NCBI RefSeq assembly: GCF_004801905.1 | Contig: NZ_SSSN01000014.1 | Coordinates: 91,928-155,927 of the forward strand | Length of the DNA: 64,000 bases | From: Orlajensenia flava | GTDB lineage: Bacteria > Actinomycetota > Actinomycetes > Actinomycetales > Microbacteriaceae | Reading direction: 5' to 3' | In this document: positions 31,168 to 39,767 of the stretch, one piece after another | How positions within the stretch are numbered: the stretch's first letter is position 1 | How the letters are laid out: the number at the start of each line of letters is the position of its first letter | Program-made: the position numbers and the translations under genes | Notes under the pieces: generated by a model | Database searches by the model: none | Told to the model about the DNA's origin: nothing | The model's input: the letters and a program-made list of their open reading frames with translations, nothing else

Positions 31168-33659
31168 CCTCGACCACTACGGCCGCGACGTCGACCCGTG
31201 CCATCACCCGCACCCCGCTCCACGACGGATGGCAGGCGATCGGCGTCGGAGGCCCGATCGCGGATGGCGTTGCCGGGCGATCGGTCGCGGCCACCGTTCC
31301 CGGCAGCATCCACACCGACCTGCTCGCGGCGGGCCTCATCCCCGACCCCTACCTCGACGACAACGAGCGCCTCGTCGCCTGGATCGGTGCGTGCGACTGG
31401 CGCTACAGCACCACGTTCTCGTGGGCGGCGGACGGCAAAGACCGCACCGACCTCGTCTTCGACGGCCTGGACACGGTGGCGCGCATCGAGCTGAACGGCC
31501 GGCTCGTTGGGGAGACCCGCAACATGCACCGCGGCTATCGATTCGACGTGCGCGAGCTGCTCGTCGAGGGCGACAACGAGCTCGTCATCACCTTCGCCTC
31601 TCCCATTCGGTACGCGGATGCCGCGAGCCTCGAGCAGGGCTACCGCCCGCACGTGAACCACCATCCCTACAACTCCATCCGAAAGATGGCCTGCAGCTTC
31701 GGCTGGGACTGGGGGATCGACACGGCCACGGTGGGCATCTGGCGACCGGTGCGCCTGGAGTCCTGGTCGACGGCTCGGCTGGCGGCCGTTCGACCGACGG
31801 CGACGGTCGACGGCTCACGGGGGTCGGTGTCGATCGAGGTCGAGATCGAAGCAGCCCCGGGCGATGAAGCGCCCGATCGTGCTCTGCGCATCGTCACCAC
31901 AGTGGGGGATGCCGAAGCCCGGCTCGACATCTCGCCGGGCGAGACGCTCGTGCGCGTCGAGGTGACACTCGATGACGTCGAGCGCTGGTGGCCGCGCGGC
32001 CACGGCGAGCAACCGCTCTACGACGTCGACGTGACGCTTGAGGGTGACGACGGATCCGTCGACTCTTGGAGCGGCCGAGTCGGATTCCGGACGGTGCGTC
32101 TGGACACCGTGCCCGACGCATCCGGAACCCCGATGACCTTCATCGTGAACGACCGGCCGGTGTTCATCAAGGGAGCCAACTGGATTCCCGACGACGCGTT
32201 CCCGCACCGCGTCGACCGCGCCCGGTACGCCGCGCGCATCGCGCAGGCGGAGCAGGCCAACATCAACCTGCTGCGTGTGTGGGGCGGCGGCATCTATGAG
32301 AGCGACGACTTCTACGCCGAGTGCGACGAGCGCGGAGTGCTCACCTGGCAGGACTTCCTGTTCGCCTGTGCGGCCTACGACGAGGGCGAGCCGATGCGCT
32401 CGGAGGTCGAGGCCGAGGCGCGCGACAATATCACCCGGCTGATGCCCCACCCGAGCCTCGCGCTCTGGAACGGCAACAACGAGAACATCTGGGGCTTCCA
32501 GGAGTGGGGCTGGGAGAAGCGCCTGCGCGGTCTCGACTGGGGCCTCGGCTACTACCTCGAGCTGCTGCCTGCACTCATCGGCGAGCTCGACCCGACTCGG
32601 CCGTACACGCCCGGCAGCCCCTTCTCACCCGACGCCCAGTACTACCCGAACGATGAGGAGCACGGCTCGGTGCACCTCTGGGAGCAGTGGAACCGCCAGG
32701 ACTACCCGACCTACCGCAACTACTCGCCGCGGTTCGTCAGCGAGTTCGGCTGGCAGGGGCCGCCCACCTTCTCCACGCTGCGGCGATCCATCTCGGATGC
32801 TCCGCTCACGCCCGAGTCGCCCGGCATGCTCGTGCATCAGAAGGCGCAGGACGGCAACGTCAAGCTCATCGACGGACTCGTCGATCACCTGCCGCTGCCC
32901 GACGACCTCGACGACTGGCACTGGGCGATGTCGCTCAATCAGGCGGTCGCCGTGCAGGTGGGCATCGAGCATTTCCGCTCCATCAGCCCGCACTGCATGG
33001 GCAGCATCGTGTGGCAGTTGAATGACTGCTGGCCTGTGACGTCGTGGGCGGCTGTCGACGGGGACGGACGGGCGAAGCCGTTGCTGTTCTCTCTCGCTCA
33101 CGCCTACGCCGATCGGCTCATCACGGTGCAGCCGCGCGACGGTGACCTGATGGCGGCATTCGTCAACGACACGGATGATACCTGGGCAGGCGACGCGCTC
33201 GTCCGCCGGCTCTCGTTCAGCGGCGAGGAGCTCGCGGTGGAGTCGCTGTCCGTCTCGATCGCCGCCCGCGGCACCGAAGTCGTCTCGCTGGCGGGTGCCA
33301 TGGCGACGGCCGGGGATGTGGCGTCCGAGGTGCTCGTGGTCGAGCTCGGCTCCACGCGTGCGCTCTGGTTCTTCGCGGAGTACCGTGAGTCGGCACTCCG
33401 GCCGGCCGATCTGTCGACGGACGTCGCACGCACGGCGGACGGCTACGCCGTGAAGGTGACCGCCGGGCAGCTCGTGCGGGATGTCGCACTGCTCGTCGAC
33501 AAGTTGGACGCTGCGGCATCCGTCGACGACCAGCTCGTCACGCTGCTACCCGGCGAGAGCGTCACCTTCGCGGTCACGTCTTCGCTCGACATCCCCGCCG
33601 ACGCCTTCGCACGGGCCGAGGTACTGCGGTGCGCGAACCAGCTCGTGGCCGGGTCGTGA
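31164..33659 (+). CDS. GH2 beta-mannosidase
   Basis: An 831-residue cytosolic exo-beta-mannosidase of the GH2 type. The N-terminal jelly-roll begins with LHDGWQAIGVG and ATVPGSIHTDLLAAGLI, and CSFGWDWGIDTATVGIW is typical of mannosidases. The TIM barrel holds the acid/base Glu440 in WNGNNENIWG and the nucleophile Glu527 in FVSEFGWQGPP. It starts with GTG 31164 overlapping the permease stop, and its own stop overlaps the next gene, so the enzymes are co-translated. It should release mannose from the non-reducing end of imported beta-mannosyl oligosaccharides. No signal peptide. Confidence 0.9.
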   Translation: MTSTTTAATSTRAITRTPLHDGWQAIGVGGPIADGVAGRSVAATVPGSIHTDLLAAGLIPDPYLDDNERLVAWIGACDWRYSTTFSWAADGKDRTDLVFDGLDTVARIELNGRLVGETRNMHRGYRFDVRELLVEGDNELVITFASPIRYADAASLEQGYRPHVNHHPYNSIRKMACSFGWDWGIDTATVGIWRPVRLESWSTARLAAVRPTATVDGSRGSVSIEVEIEAAPGDEAPDRALRIVTTVGDAEARLDISPGETLVRVEVTLDDVERWWPRGHGEQPLYDVDVTLEGDDGSVDSWSGRVGFRTVRLDTVPDASGTPMTFIVNDRPVFIKGANWIPDDAFPHRVDRARYAARIAQAEQANINLLRVWGGGIYESDDFYAECDERGVLTWQDFLFACAAYDEGEPMRSEVEAEARDNITRLMPHPSLALWNGNNENIWGFQEWGWEKRLRGLDWGLGYYLELLPALIGELDPTRPYTPGSPFSPDAQYYPNDEEHGSVHLWEQWNRQDYPTYRNYSPRFVSEFGWQGPPTFSTLRRSISDAPLTPESPGMLVHQKAQDGNVKLIDGLVDHLPLPDDLDDWHWAMSLNQAVAVQVGIEHFRSISPHCMGSIVWQLNDCWPVTSWAAVDGDGRAKPLLFSLAHAYADRLITVQPRDGDLMAAFVNDTDDTWAGDALVRRLSFSGEELAVESLSVSIAARGTEVVSLAGAMATAGDVASEVLVVELGSTRALWFFAEYRESALRPADLSTDVARTADGYAVKVTAGQLVRDVALLVDKLDAAASVDDQLVTLLPGESVTFAVTSSLDIPADAFARAEVLRCANQLVAGS

Positions 33660-34630
33660 CGCCTCCCACCGTCGGCTCGCTCGCCGACGATCAGATCTGC
33701 GGCATGACGTGGGGGTGGACCGGCGTCCGCGCCACCTGGTCGACGCCCGAGGCCGCCGACTCGATGCGGCTCATGCGCGAGGCCGGCGTGACGTGGACGG
33801 CGGTCGCTTTCGGTGCCCTGCAAGCGACCGCCCAGTCGACCGAGATCGACGTCGACGCGCAGCCGACCGTGACGGATGACGAGGTGCGCTGGGCCATCCG
33901 CGAGGCCAAGTCTCTCGGTATGAAGGTCTGCCTGAAGCCGGTGGTGAACGTCGCGGACGGCACCTGGCGGGCCTTCATCGGCTTCTTCGATCAGGCGGTG
34001 CCGGGCGAGCCGAGCTGGGCCGAGTGGTTCGCCTCGTACACGCGGTTCCTGCTGCGCTACGCCGCAATCGCCGAGGCTGAGGGTTGCGAGCTGTTCTGCA
34101 TCGGCTGCGAGATGGTGCAGGCGGACGGCCGCGAGGCCGAGTGGCGCGCCCTCATCGAGGAGCTGCGCGCGGTCTACTCCGGCCCCATCACCTACAACTG
34201 CGACAAGTACCAGGAGGACCGGCTCAGCTGGTGGGATGCAGTCGACGTGATCTCGTCGAGCGGTTACTACCCGACCGGGACGTGGACGGAGCACCTCGAT
34301 CGCATTGGCGGGGTCGTCGAGCGGGCAGGCAAGCCGTTCTTCTTCATGGAGGCGGGATGCCCCAGCCGCGAGGGCTCTCCGGCGCGACCGAACGACTGGA
34401 CGCTCGAGGGCGCCCCATCGGAGCGCGCCCAGGCCGACTACTACCGCGAGATGTTCGTCGCGTGCGAGCAGCGGGAATGGATGCGGGGCTTCATGTTGTG
34501 GGATTGGCCCGCCGTCCTCTACTCGCCTGACGAAGCCGCCTCCAACGACGACTACTGTGTCTTTGCGAAGGAGGCCGAGGCGGTGGTGCGCGAGCACTAC
34601 CTCCGCCGCCGGCCTGACCCGCCAGCCTGA
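33656..34630 (+). CDS. GH113-like TIM-barrel glycoside hydrolase
   Basis: A 324-residue single-domain TIM-barrel protein resembling GH113 endo-beta-mannanases. The N-terminal MTWGWTGVRATWSTPEA is family-like. Candidate catalytic residues are Glu152 in CIGCEMVQAD (acid/base) and Glu232 in FFFMEAGCPS (nucleophile), with KYQEDRLSWWDAVD between them. It has no signal peptide, so it would act on imported oligomers. The GTG at 33656 overlaps the stop of the beta-mannosidase (GTGA), pairing an endo-acting with an exo-acting enzyme. Automatic pipelines may label such proteins xylanase; the context favours mannan. Confidence 0.65.
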   Translation: MTPPTVGSLADDQICGMTWGWTGVRATWSTPEAADSMRLMREAGVTWTAVAFGALQATAQSTEIDVDAQPTVTDDEVRWAIREAKSLGMKVCLKPVVNVADGTWRAFIGFFDQAVPGEPSWAEWFASYTRFLLRYAAIAEAEGCELFCIGCEMVQADGREAEWRALIEELRAVYSGPITYNCDKYQEDRLSWWDAVDVISSSGYYPTGTWTEHLDRIGGVVERAGKPFFFMEAGCPSREGSPARPNDWTLEGAPSERAQADYYREMFVACEQREWMRGFMLWDWPAVLYSPDEAASNDDYCVFAKEAEAVVREHYLRRRPDPPA

Positions 34631-34677
34631 CCCGGCTGCCTGACCCGGCTGCCTGACTCGGCTGCCTGACCCGGCCG
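34613..34677. repeat. 13-base tandem repeat placing TGA in every frame
   Basis: CCTGACCCGGCTG is repeated five times with small changes, giving TGA at 34615, 34628, 34641, 34654 and 34667, exactly 13 bases apart. The second one is the stop codon of the GH113-like gene. Because 13 is not a multiple of three, all forward frames are closed within the tract. Confidence 0.8.
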
Positions 34678-34703
34678 CCGCCACAACGACCCGAGGAGAC
34701 GCC

Positions 34704-36476
34704 ATGGGTGCGACGCATCCGAAGACGCCCATCGAGGCCGCCATCGACAAGAGTGCGCCGCTCGCCTCGATGCTGCGCCTGCTCGCGCCATCCCGCGGCA
34801 GGCTCTTCCTCGCCGTGCTCGCCTTCGTCGTCAAGGACAGCCCGATCTGGGCGCTGCCGTCGATCACCGCGGCGATCATCGACACGGTGGTCGACCACGG
34901 CCCGCTGGAACGCATCTGGCTCTGGGCGGCGCTCGCCCTCGTGCTGCTGGCGCTCAACTATCCGTTCCACATGATCTTCATCCGGCTGAGCAGCGAGGTC
35001 ACTCGCACCCTCGCCGTCGAACTGCGGAACGCGATCACCGACCGCCTGCAGCGGCTGTCGATCGGCTTCCACAACCGTCAGAGCTCGTCGATCATGCAGA
35101 CGAAGGTCGTGCGCGACGTCGAGAATCTCGAGTTGCTCCTGCAGCAGGCCCTCCCGATGGTGCTCACCGCGACGTCATCGCTCACGGGCGCGATCGTCAT
35201 GACCGCCATCCAGGTCCCGGCATTCGTGATCGTCTTCGCGGTGACGGTGCCGGTCGCCGTCGTGCTGCTGCGATGGATCCGCTCTCGGGCGCGTGAGCGC
35301 AACGAGGTGTTCCGGCGCGAGGTCGAGAGCCTCTCCGCCGGCGTCGGCGAGATGGCGGCACTCATGCCGATCACGCGGGGACACGGCCTCGAGGGGGTGG
35401 CAGCGAACCGCGTGGCGGTGCGAGCCGAGCGGGTACGGGATGCGGGACGCGAACTCGACACGCTCAACGGGCGATTCGGCGCGCTGTCGTGGATCTCGTA
35501 CCAATCGCTCGGCATCCTGTGTCTCGTCGGCGCGGCCGCGGCATCCATCACTGGCATCCTCCCCATCACGCCCGGCGAGGTCGTACTGCTCTCCACGTAC
35601 TTCACCGTGCTGACCGGCTGCATCATCGGGCTGCTCAACGTCGCACCGGTGTTCACCCGCGGACTCGAATCGGTGCGCTCGATCGCGGAGGTGCTGGAGG
35701 ATCCCGACCTTGAGGAGAACGAGGGCAAGGCGACGGTCAAGGCGGTGTCCGGGCACCTGCAGCTGCAGGACGCCAGTTTCACCTTCGCGGATGCCGATCG
35801 GCCCGCGGTCGACGACATCACGCTCGACATCGCCTCAGGGGAGACACTCGCCCTGGTGGGGCCGAGCGGATCGGGCAAGTCGACCCTGCTCAACATGGTG
35901 CTCGGATTCGTGCGTCCCACCGCAGGTCGTGTTCTGCTCGACGGTGTCGACATGGCCACCCTGGATCTGCGGACGGCTCGCGCGTTCGTCTCGGTCGTGC
36001 CCCAGGGATCGGTGCTGTTCGAGGGCACGATCCGCGAGAACGTCGCCTACGGGCTCGACGACGTGACCGACGGTCAGGTGCTGGGTGCGCTGCGCGAGGC
36101 GAACGCGCTCGACATCCTTGCCCTGCACGGTGACGGGCTGGATGCGGTGGTCGGCGACCGCGGAACGCGACTGTCCGGCGGTCAACGGCAGCGACTTGCA
36201 ATCGCGCGAGCACTCGTGCGGGACCCGCGCATCCTGATTCTCGATGAGGCGACGAGCGCGCTGGATGCCGTGTCGGAGGCGAAGGTGAAGCAGGCGCTCT
36301 CGGCGCTCTTCCGCGACCGCACGACGCTCATCGCCGCGCATCGACTCTCCACCATCCGGGAGGCCGACCGCATCGCGTACATCGACGCCGGTCGCGTCGC
36401 CGAGCTGGGAACGCACGACGAGCTGATGGCATCGGGCGGCCTCTACGCTGGTCTCGTCGCTCAGCAGAACGGATAG
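34704..36476 (+). CDS. ABC exporter (fused permease and ATPase)
   Basis: A 590-residue type IV ABC exporter half-transporter. The N-terminal half has six transmembrane segments (about residues 30-320; for example FVIVFAVTVPVAVVLL). The ATPase half has Walker A GPSGSGKST at 389-397, signature LSGGQRQRLAIARAL from 490, Walker B ILILDEATSALD, and the H-loop LIAAHRLSTI. Such proteins dimerise to export lipids, peptides or drugs. Its presence inside a hemicellulose operon is unusual; the substrate could be a modified sugar product or a signal. GAGGAG lies five bases before the ATG. It ends just before the CE7 gene. Confidence 0.88.
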   Translation: MGATHPKTPIEAAIDKSAPLASMLRLLAPSRGRLFLAVLAFVVKDSPIWALPSITAAIIDTVVDHGPLERIWLWAALALVLLALNYPFHMIFIRLSSEVTRTLAVELRNAITDRLQRLSIGFHNRQSSSIMQTKVVRDVENLELLLQQALPMVLTATSSLTGAIVMTAIQVPAFVIVFAVTVPVAVVLLRWIRSRARERNEVFRREVESLSAGVGEMAALMPITRGHGLEGVAANRVAVRAERVRDAGRELDTLNGRFGALSWISYQSLGILCLVGAAAASITGILPITPGEVVLLSTYFTVLTGCIIGLLNVAPVFTRGLESVRSIAEVLEDPDLEENEGKATVKAVSGHLQLQDASFTFADADRPAVDDITLDIASGETLALVGPSGSGKSTLLNMVLGFVRPTAGRVLLDGVDMATLDLRTARAFVSVVPQGSVLFEGTIRENVAYGLDDVTDGQVLGALREANALDILALHGDGLDAVVGDRGTRLSGGQRQRLAIARALVRDPRILILDEATSALDAVSEAKVKQALSALFRDRTTLIAAHRLSTIREADRIAYIDAGRVAELGTHDELMASGGLYAGLVAQQNG

Positions 36477-36483
36477 GAGCACG

Positions 36484-37452
36484 GTGGCTCGCTTCGACAT
36501 GCCCTTGGCCGACCTCGAGGCGTACCGGCCGGATGTCGCCGAGCCCGACGACTTCGACGCCTTCTGGACGCGGACGCTCGCAGAGGCGCGGTCATTCCCG
36601 ACCGAGCCATCGGTGATGCGGGTCGCATCCCCGCTGAGGCAGGTCGAGGCCTACGACGTCAGGTTCGCGGGTTTCGGAGGACAGCCGATCTCGGCGTGGC
36701 TGCTCCTCCCGTCCGAGAGCGCCGGTCGACTGCCCACGGTCCTTGAGTTCAACGGTTACGGCGGCGGGCGCGGGCTGCCGCACGAGCGCCTCGCGTGGGC
36801 GGCATCCGGTTACGCGTACGTGTTCATGGACACCCGCGGGCAGGGCAGCAGCTGGGGTGGTGGCGGCGACAGCGCCGACCCCGCGGGCGCCGGCCCATCC
36901 GTTCCCGGCTTCCTCACCCGCGGCATCGAGCGGCCCGACGACTTCTACTACCGACGGGTGTTCACGGACGCGGTGCGCCTCATCGACGCCGCCCGCACGC
37001 TCGAACGGGTCGATCCCGGTCGCATCGCCGTGTGCGGTGGCAGCCAAGGCGGCGGAATCGCGATCGCGGCCGCCGGGCTCAGCAGCGGTCTCATCGGTGC
37101 GATGCCCGAGGTGCCGTTCCTCAGCCACTTCGAGCGCGCAGTGGGCCTCACCAACGAGTACCCGTACCAGGAGGTCGTGACCTACCTGTCCGTGCACCGT
37201 GATCGCGTCGCCCAGACCTTCACCACGCTGTCCTACTTCGATGCCGTCAATTTCGCCAAGCGCGCGACAGCGCCAGCGCTGTTCTCGGTCGGGTTGCTCG
37301 ACCCGATCTGCCCGCCGTCCACGGTGTTCGCGGCCTACAACCACTGGGCGGGTGACGCGAGCATCGAGGTCTACCCCTTCAACCAGCACGAGGGCGGACA
37401 GGCGCTCCACTGGCAGAAGCAGGCCGAGTGGTTGTCGGCGCAGCTCGCGTAG
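36484..37452 (+). CDS. carbohydrate esterase family 7 deacetylase (acetylxylan esterase / cephalosporin-C deacetylase type)
   Basis: A 322-residue CE7 enzyme of normal length. It begins ARFDMPLADLEAYRPDVAEPDDFDAFW, and has the RGQGSSW-type block (MDTRGQGSSW) that helps form the oxyanion site. The triad is Ser187 in GGSQGGGIA, Asp273 in LLDPICPPST and His302 in NQHEGG. It removes acetyl groups from short xylo- or mannooligosaccharides inside the cell. AGGAG, overlapping the preceding stop codon, serves as the ribosome binding site for the GTG start. It closes the operon and would clear acetyl groups that block the glycosidases. Confidence 0.9.
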   Translation: MARFDMPLADLEAYRPDVAEPDDFDAFWTRTLAEARSFPTEPSVMRVASPLRQVEAYDVRFAGFGGQPISAWLLLPSESAGRLPTVLEFNGYGGGRGLPHERLAWAASGYAYVFMDTRGQGSSWGGGGDSADPAGAGPSVPGFLTRGIERPDDFYYRRVFTDAVRLIDAARTLERVDPGRIAVCGGSQGGGIAIAAAGLSSGLIGAMPEVPFLSHFERAVGLTNEYPYQEVVTYLSVHRDRVAQTFTTLSYFDAVNFAKRATAPALFSVGLLDPICPPSTVFAAYNHWAGDASIEVYPFNQHEGGQALHWQKQAEWLSAQLA

Positions 37453-37463
37453 CGCGCCGCATT

Positions 37464-37609
37464 GCTGGTCGAGTAGCGGTCGCCGCCTTGCTGGTCGAGT
37501 AACGGTCGCCGCTTTGCTGGTCGAGTAGCGCCCGAGCGAAGCGAGGCCGCGTATCGAGACCCTCGCCGGCCTCGGGCCGCCTCGCCCCGAGGCTGCGTAT
37601 CGAGACCGA
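37464..37609. repeat. intergenic palindromic repeat cluster, locus 2
   Basis: Three tandem partial copies (GCTGGTCGAGTAGCGGTCGC, TTGCTGGTCGAGTAACGGTC, TTTGCTGGTCGAGTAGCGCC) are followed by right ends GCGTATCGAGACC, twice. Same family as 3663-3900 and 39490-39600. It fills the gap between the convergent CE7 and kinase genes, where it could act as a bidirectional terminator. Confidence 0.83.
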
Positions 37610-38539
37610 TCAGCCGGCCGCGGCGACGGCGATGTGCTCCAGCAGCGGGTTGTCCTCGCCGATGGACGGCAGCAATGCCACACCGTCGAGCGGATGGGCG
37701 ACACCGGGACGGATGTCCGCCTCCGGCAGCTCCTCGCGCACACCGGCTTCGAACGCCTGGGCGAGCTCGGGCGAGCTGAACACACCGCCGATGCCGCGAA
37801 CGGCGGCCGCCCCCGAGTCCTCACCGACGCGACGGAGTGCCGTCAGCGCCGAATGAGCAAGTTCGCGGCCGGCGGCCACCATGATGGCCGCCGCCACGCC
37901 ATCCGTCGCCGCGAGTTCCCCGACCACGGCGGCGTAGCGCGCGATGCGCCGAACCCGCCCGTCGTCGGACTGCAGGTCGATGTAGGCCGCCTCGATGTCG
38001 TCGAACTCCTCGTCGGCGACGCCGCTGAGCGCGGTCGCCGGTCCGCGGCCGTCGTGTGCGCGCATGACAGCGTCGAGAGCTGCCCGCCCGATCCAGTACC
38101 CGCTTCCGGCATCGCCGATGAGGTAGCCCCATCCGTCGACGCGAGCGACGGCGGATGCACCGACCGCGAGCGTGACGACGCCCGTGCCCGACGCGACGAC
38201 GACGCCGCGGCGATCGCCGAGGGCGCCGAGGTAGGCGCCGATCGAGTCATGGGTAAGCCGCACCTCGCGCACGCGGAACGGCCGCAGAGCTGACAGCAAC
38301 TCCTGCGGCTTAGTCTGCTCGGGGGTGAGGCCGGAGACGCCGAAGCTGACGACGTCGAAGTCCGCCTCGGTCTCCTCGGCGACGGCGACCACAACACCCG
38401 CCAGCTGGGGCAGGAGCGGCCGATCGGTGCGGATGCCGCCGAAGTCGAACGTCCGCGCGTCCGCGCCGGGGGAGTCGAGCCGCACCTTGATACCGGTCTG
38501 GCCGGCGTCGACGGCGAGGGCGGACGATTCGGTTGGCAT
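37610..38539 (-). CDS. BadF/BadG/BcrA/BcrD-type sugar kinase (N-acetylglucosamine kinase-like)
   Basis: A 309-residue ASKHA-fold kinase. The phosphate-1 loop is LAVDAGQTGIKVRL, a phosphate-2 block is VVVASGTGVVTLAVG, then GWGYLIGDAGSGYWIGRAAL, which is diagnostic of eukaryotic-type GlcNAc kinases and the BadF family. The adenosine block AAVRGIGGVFSSPEL is present. The ATG at 38539 has GGGAG four bases upstream. It is convergent with the importer/glycosidase operon. If functionally linked, it could phosphorylate a sugar released there; GlcNAc or a related hexose is the family expectation. Confidence 0.8.
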   Translation of the reverse strand: MPTESSALAVDAGQTGIKVRLDSPGADARTFDFGGIRTDRPLLPQLAGVVVAVAEETEADFDVVSFGVSGLTPEQTKPQELLSALRPFRVREVRLTHDSIGAYLGALGDRRGVVVASGTGVVTLAVGASAVARVDGWGYLIGDAGSGYWIGRAALDAVMRAHDGRGPATALSGVADEEFDDIEAAYIDLQSDDGRVRRIARYAAVVGELAATDGVAAAIMVAAGRELAHSALTALRRVGEDSGAAAVRGIGGVFSSPELAQAFEAGVREELPEADIRPGVAHPLDGVALLPSIGEDNPLLEHIAVAAAG

Positions 38540-38801
38540 GGGTCTCCCGACGATGTTGACGGCCCAGAGCGCGGGCATCCCGATCGTACGCGCTCACGCC
38601 CGGTCGCATGCTCTGCCCGGTCGGCGGACGCCACGAGCAACTCGCCGCAGCGCCCGATCGTCTGAGCCGCGTGGCGCGCCGGATCTCCGCCGACTGGTCC
38701 CGCGTCTCCCGCTGGTGCAGGCGAGCGTCACCACCGCCGACCAACCGCTCGAACCCCGGCGACCCTGCCGTGCGCGGGCAGCCGTCCCCTACACTGTCGC
38801 C

Positions 38802-39476
38802 ATGACCGCGCCTTCACCGACGCCGATGATAAGACGTCCCGTCTTCTGGGTGGTCATCGTCGCGGTGTTCCTTGCGGTGGCCGTGGCGCTCGCTGTCGGC
38901 ATCGCCATGTCGGGCACGCCCGGTGGAGCGGATGCGGCCAGCACGCGCATCCCCCGCCCGACGCCGTCCGGCACCGCCGCTCCGACGCCGTTGCCTACAG
39001 CCACGACGGCATCCGGTCCCGTCGTCCCCGCCGACTGCTCCGGTATCTACACGAAGGACTGGTCTCCCGAGATGCACGGGCTGGTCCTCAACCCACCGTG
39101 GACGCTCGACCCGGAGTCCGGCGTGCGGTTCGGGTCGAAGGACGCCGAACTGGTTGGCGTGCTCGAGACCACGGCCAAGGTCACCTGCGTCTGGGCGAAC
39201 CCGCGTGGAGGCAGCGATGCCGGAGGGCTCACCACCAACATCGCATCCGTATCGCCCGAGCAGAGCAGTGCCGTCATCGCCCACATGAAGGAGATCGGCT
39301 ACAACTGCTACGACGAGCTCGGAGGCACGCGTTGCGTCGTCGAAACGCCGGGGGACAATGGAACGGTCGGCGAATCGCACTTCATCCGCGAAGGGATCTG
39401 GTCGGCGACCTGGTGGCTCAACACGTCGCCGGACGGTTACACCCACGACATCGTCACCGCGATCTTCGGCGCTTGA
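38802..39476 (+). CDS. membrane-anchored secreted protein of unknown function
   Basis: A 224-residue protein with one N-terminal transmembrane segment (PVFWVVIVAVFLAVAVALAV, residues about 14-34), a Thr/Pro/Ala-rich linker, and a ~165-residue extracellular domain with four Cys (DCSGIY, VTCVWANP, YNCYDELGG and TRCVVE) that could form two disulphides. No recognised domain. The start is well supported by TACACT at 38790-38795, six bases before the ATG, giving a leaderless mRNA. It lies between a kinase gene and the pilus cluster and is followed by a palindromic repeat. Unknown role. Confidence 0.6.
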   Translation: MTAPSPTPMIRRPVFWVVIVAVFLAVAVALAVGIAMSGTPGGADAASTRIPRPTPSGTAAPTPLPTATTASGPVVPADCSGIYTKDWSPEMHGLVLNPPWTLDPESGVRFGSKDAELVGVLETTAKVTCVWANPRGGSDAGGLTTNIASVSPEQSSAVIAHMKEIGYNCYDELGGTRCVVETPGDNGTVGESHFIREGIWSATWWLNTSPDGYTHDIVTAIFGA

Positions 39477-39489
39477 GCAGCGCGCTGCT

Positions 39490-39600
39490 CTCAACCAGCG
39501 CTGGTTGAGTAGCGAGCGACGAAGGAGCCCGCGTATCGAAACCCGCCGGCCGCACGTGCGAGGGTGTCGATACGCGAAGCCACCTGGGCTACTCGACCGG
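39490..39600. repeat. intergenic palindromic repeat cluster, locus 3
   Basis: CTCAACCAGCGCTGGTTGAG at 39490-39509 is a perfect 20-base palindrome. It forms the junction of two copies of the repeat and is followed by GTAGCGAGCGACGAAGGAGC, then CGTATCGAAACC, and an inverted copy GTGTCGATACGCG to GGGCTACTCGACC. Same family as loci 1 and 2; it lies just past the 3' end of the 38802-39476 gene. Confidence 0.85.
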
Positions 39601-39767
39601 TGAGCCTCGACATCCGCCCCCTAACGCGGGACTGTCACGGCATGCCCTCCGCCCAATACCGTGAGCCGTTACCTGAATAACGTCATCCGAGCACCCTTCT
39701 TGCCCCTACACAATCTGCGGCCGCTCGGCTGATCGCCGCGGGTTGGTGTGCCGTAACGGAGGTCGGT

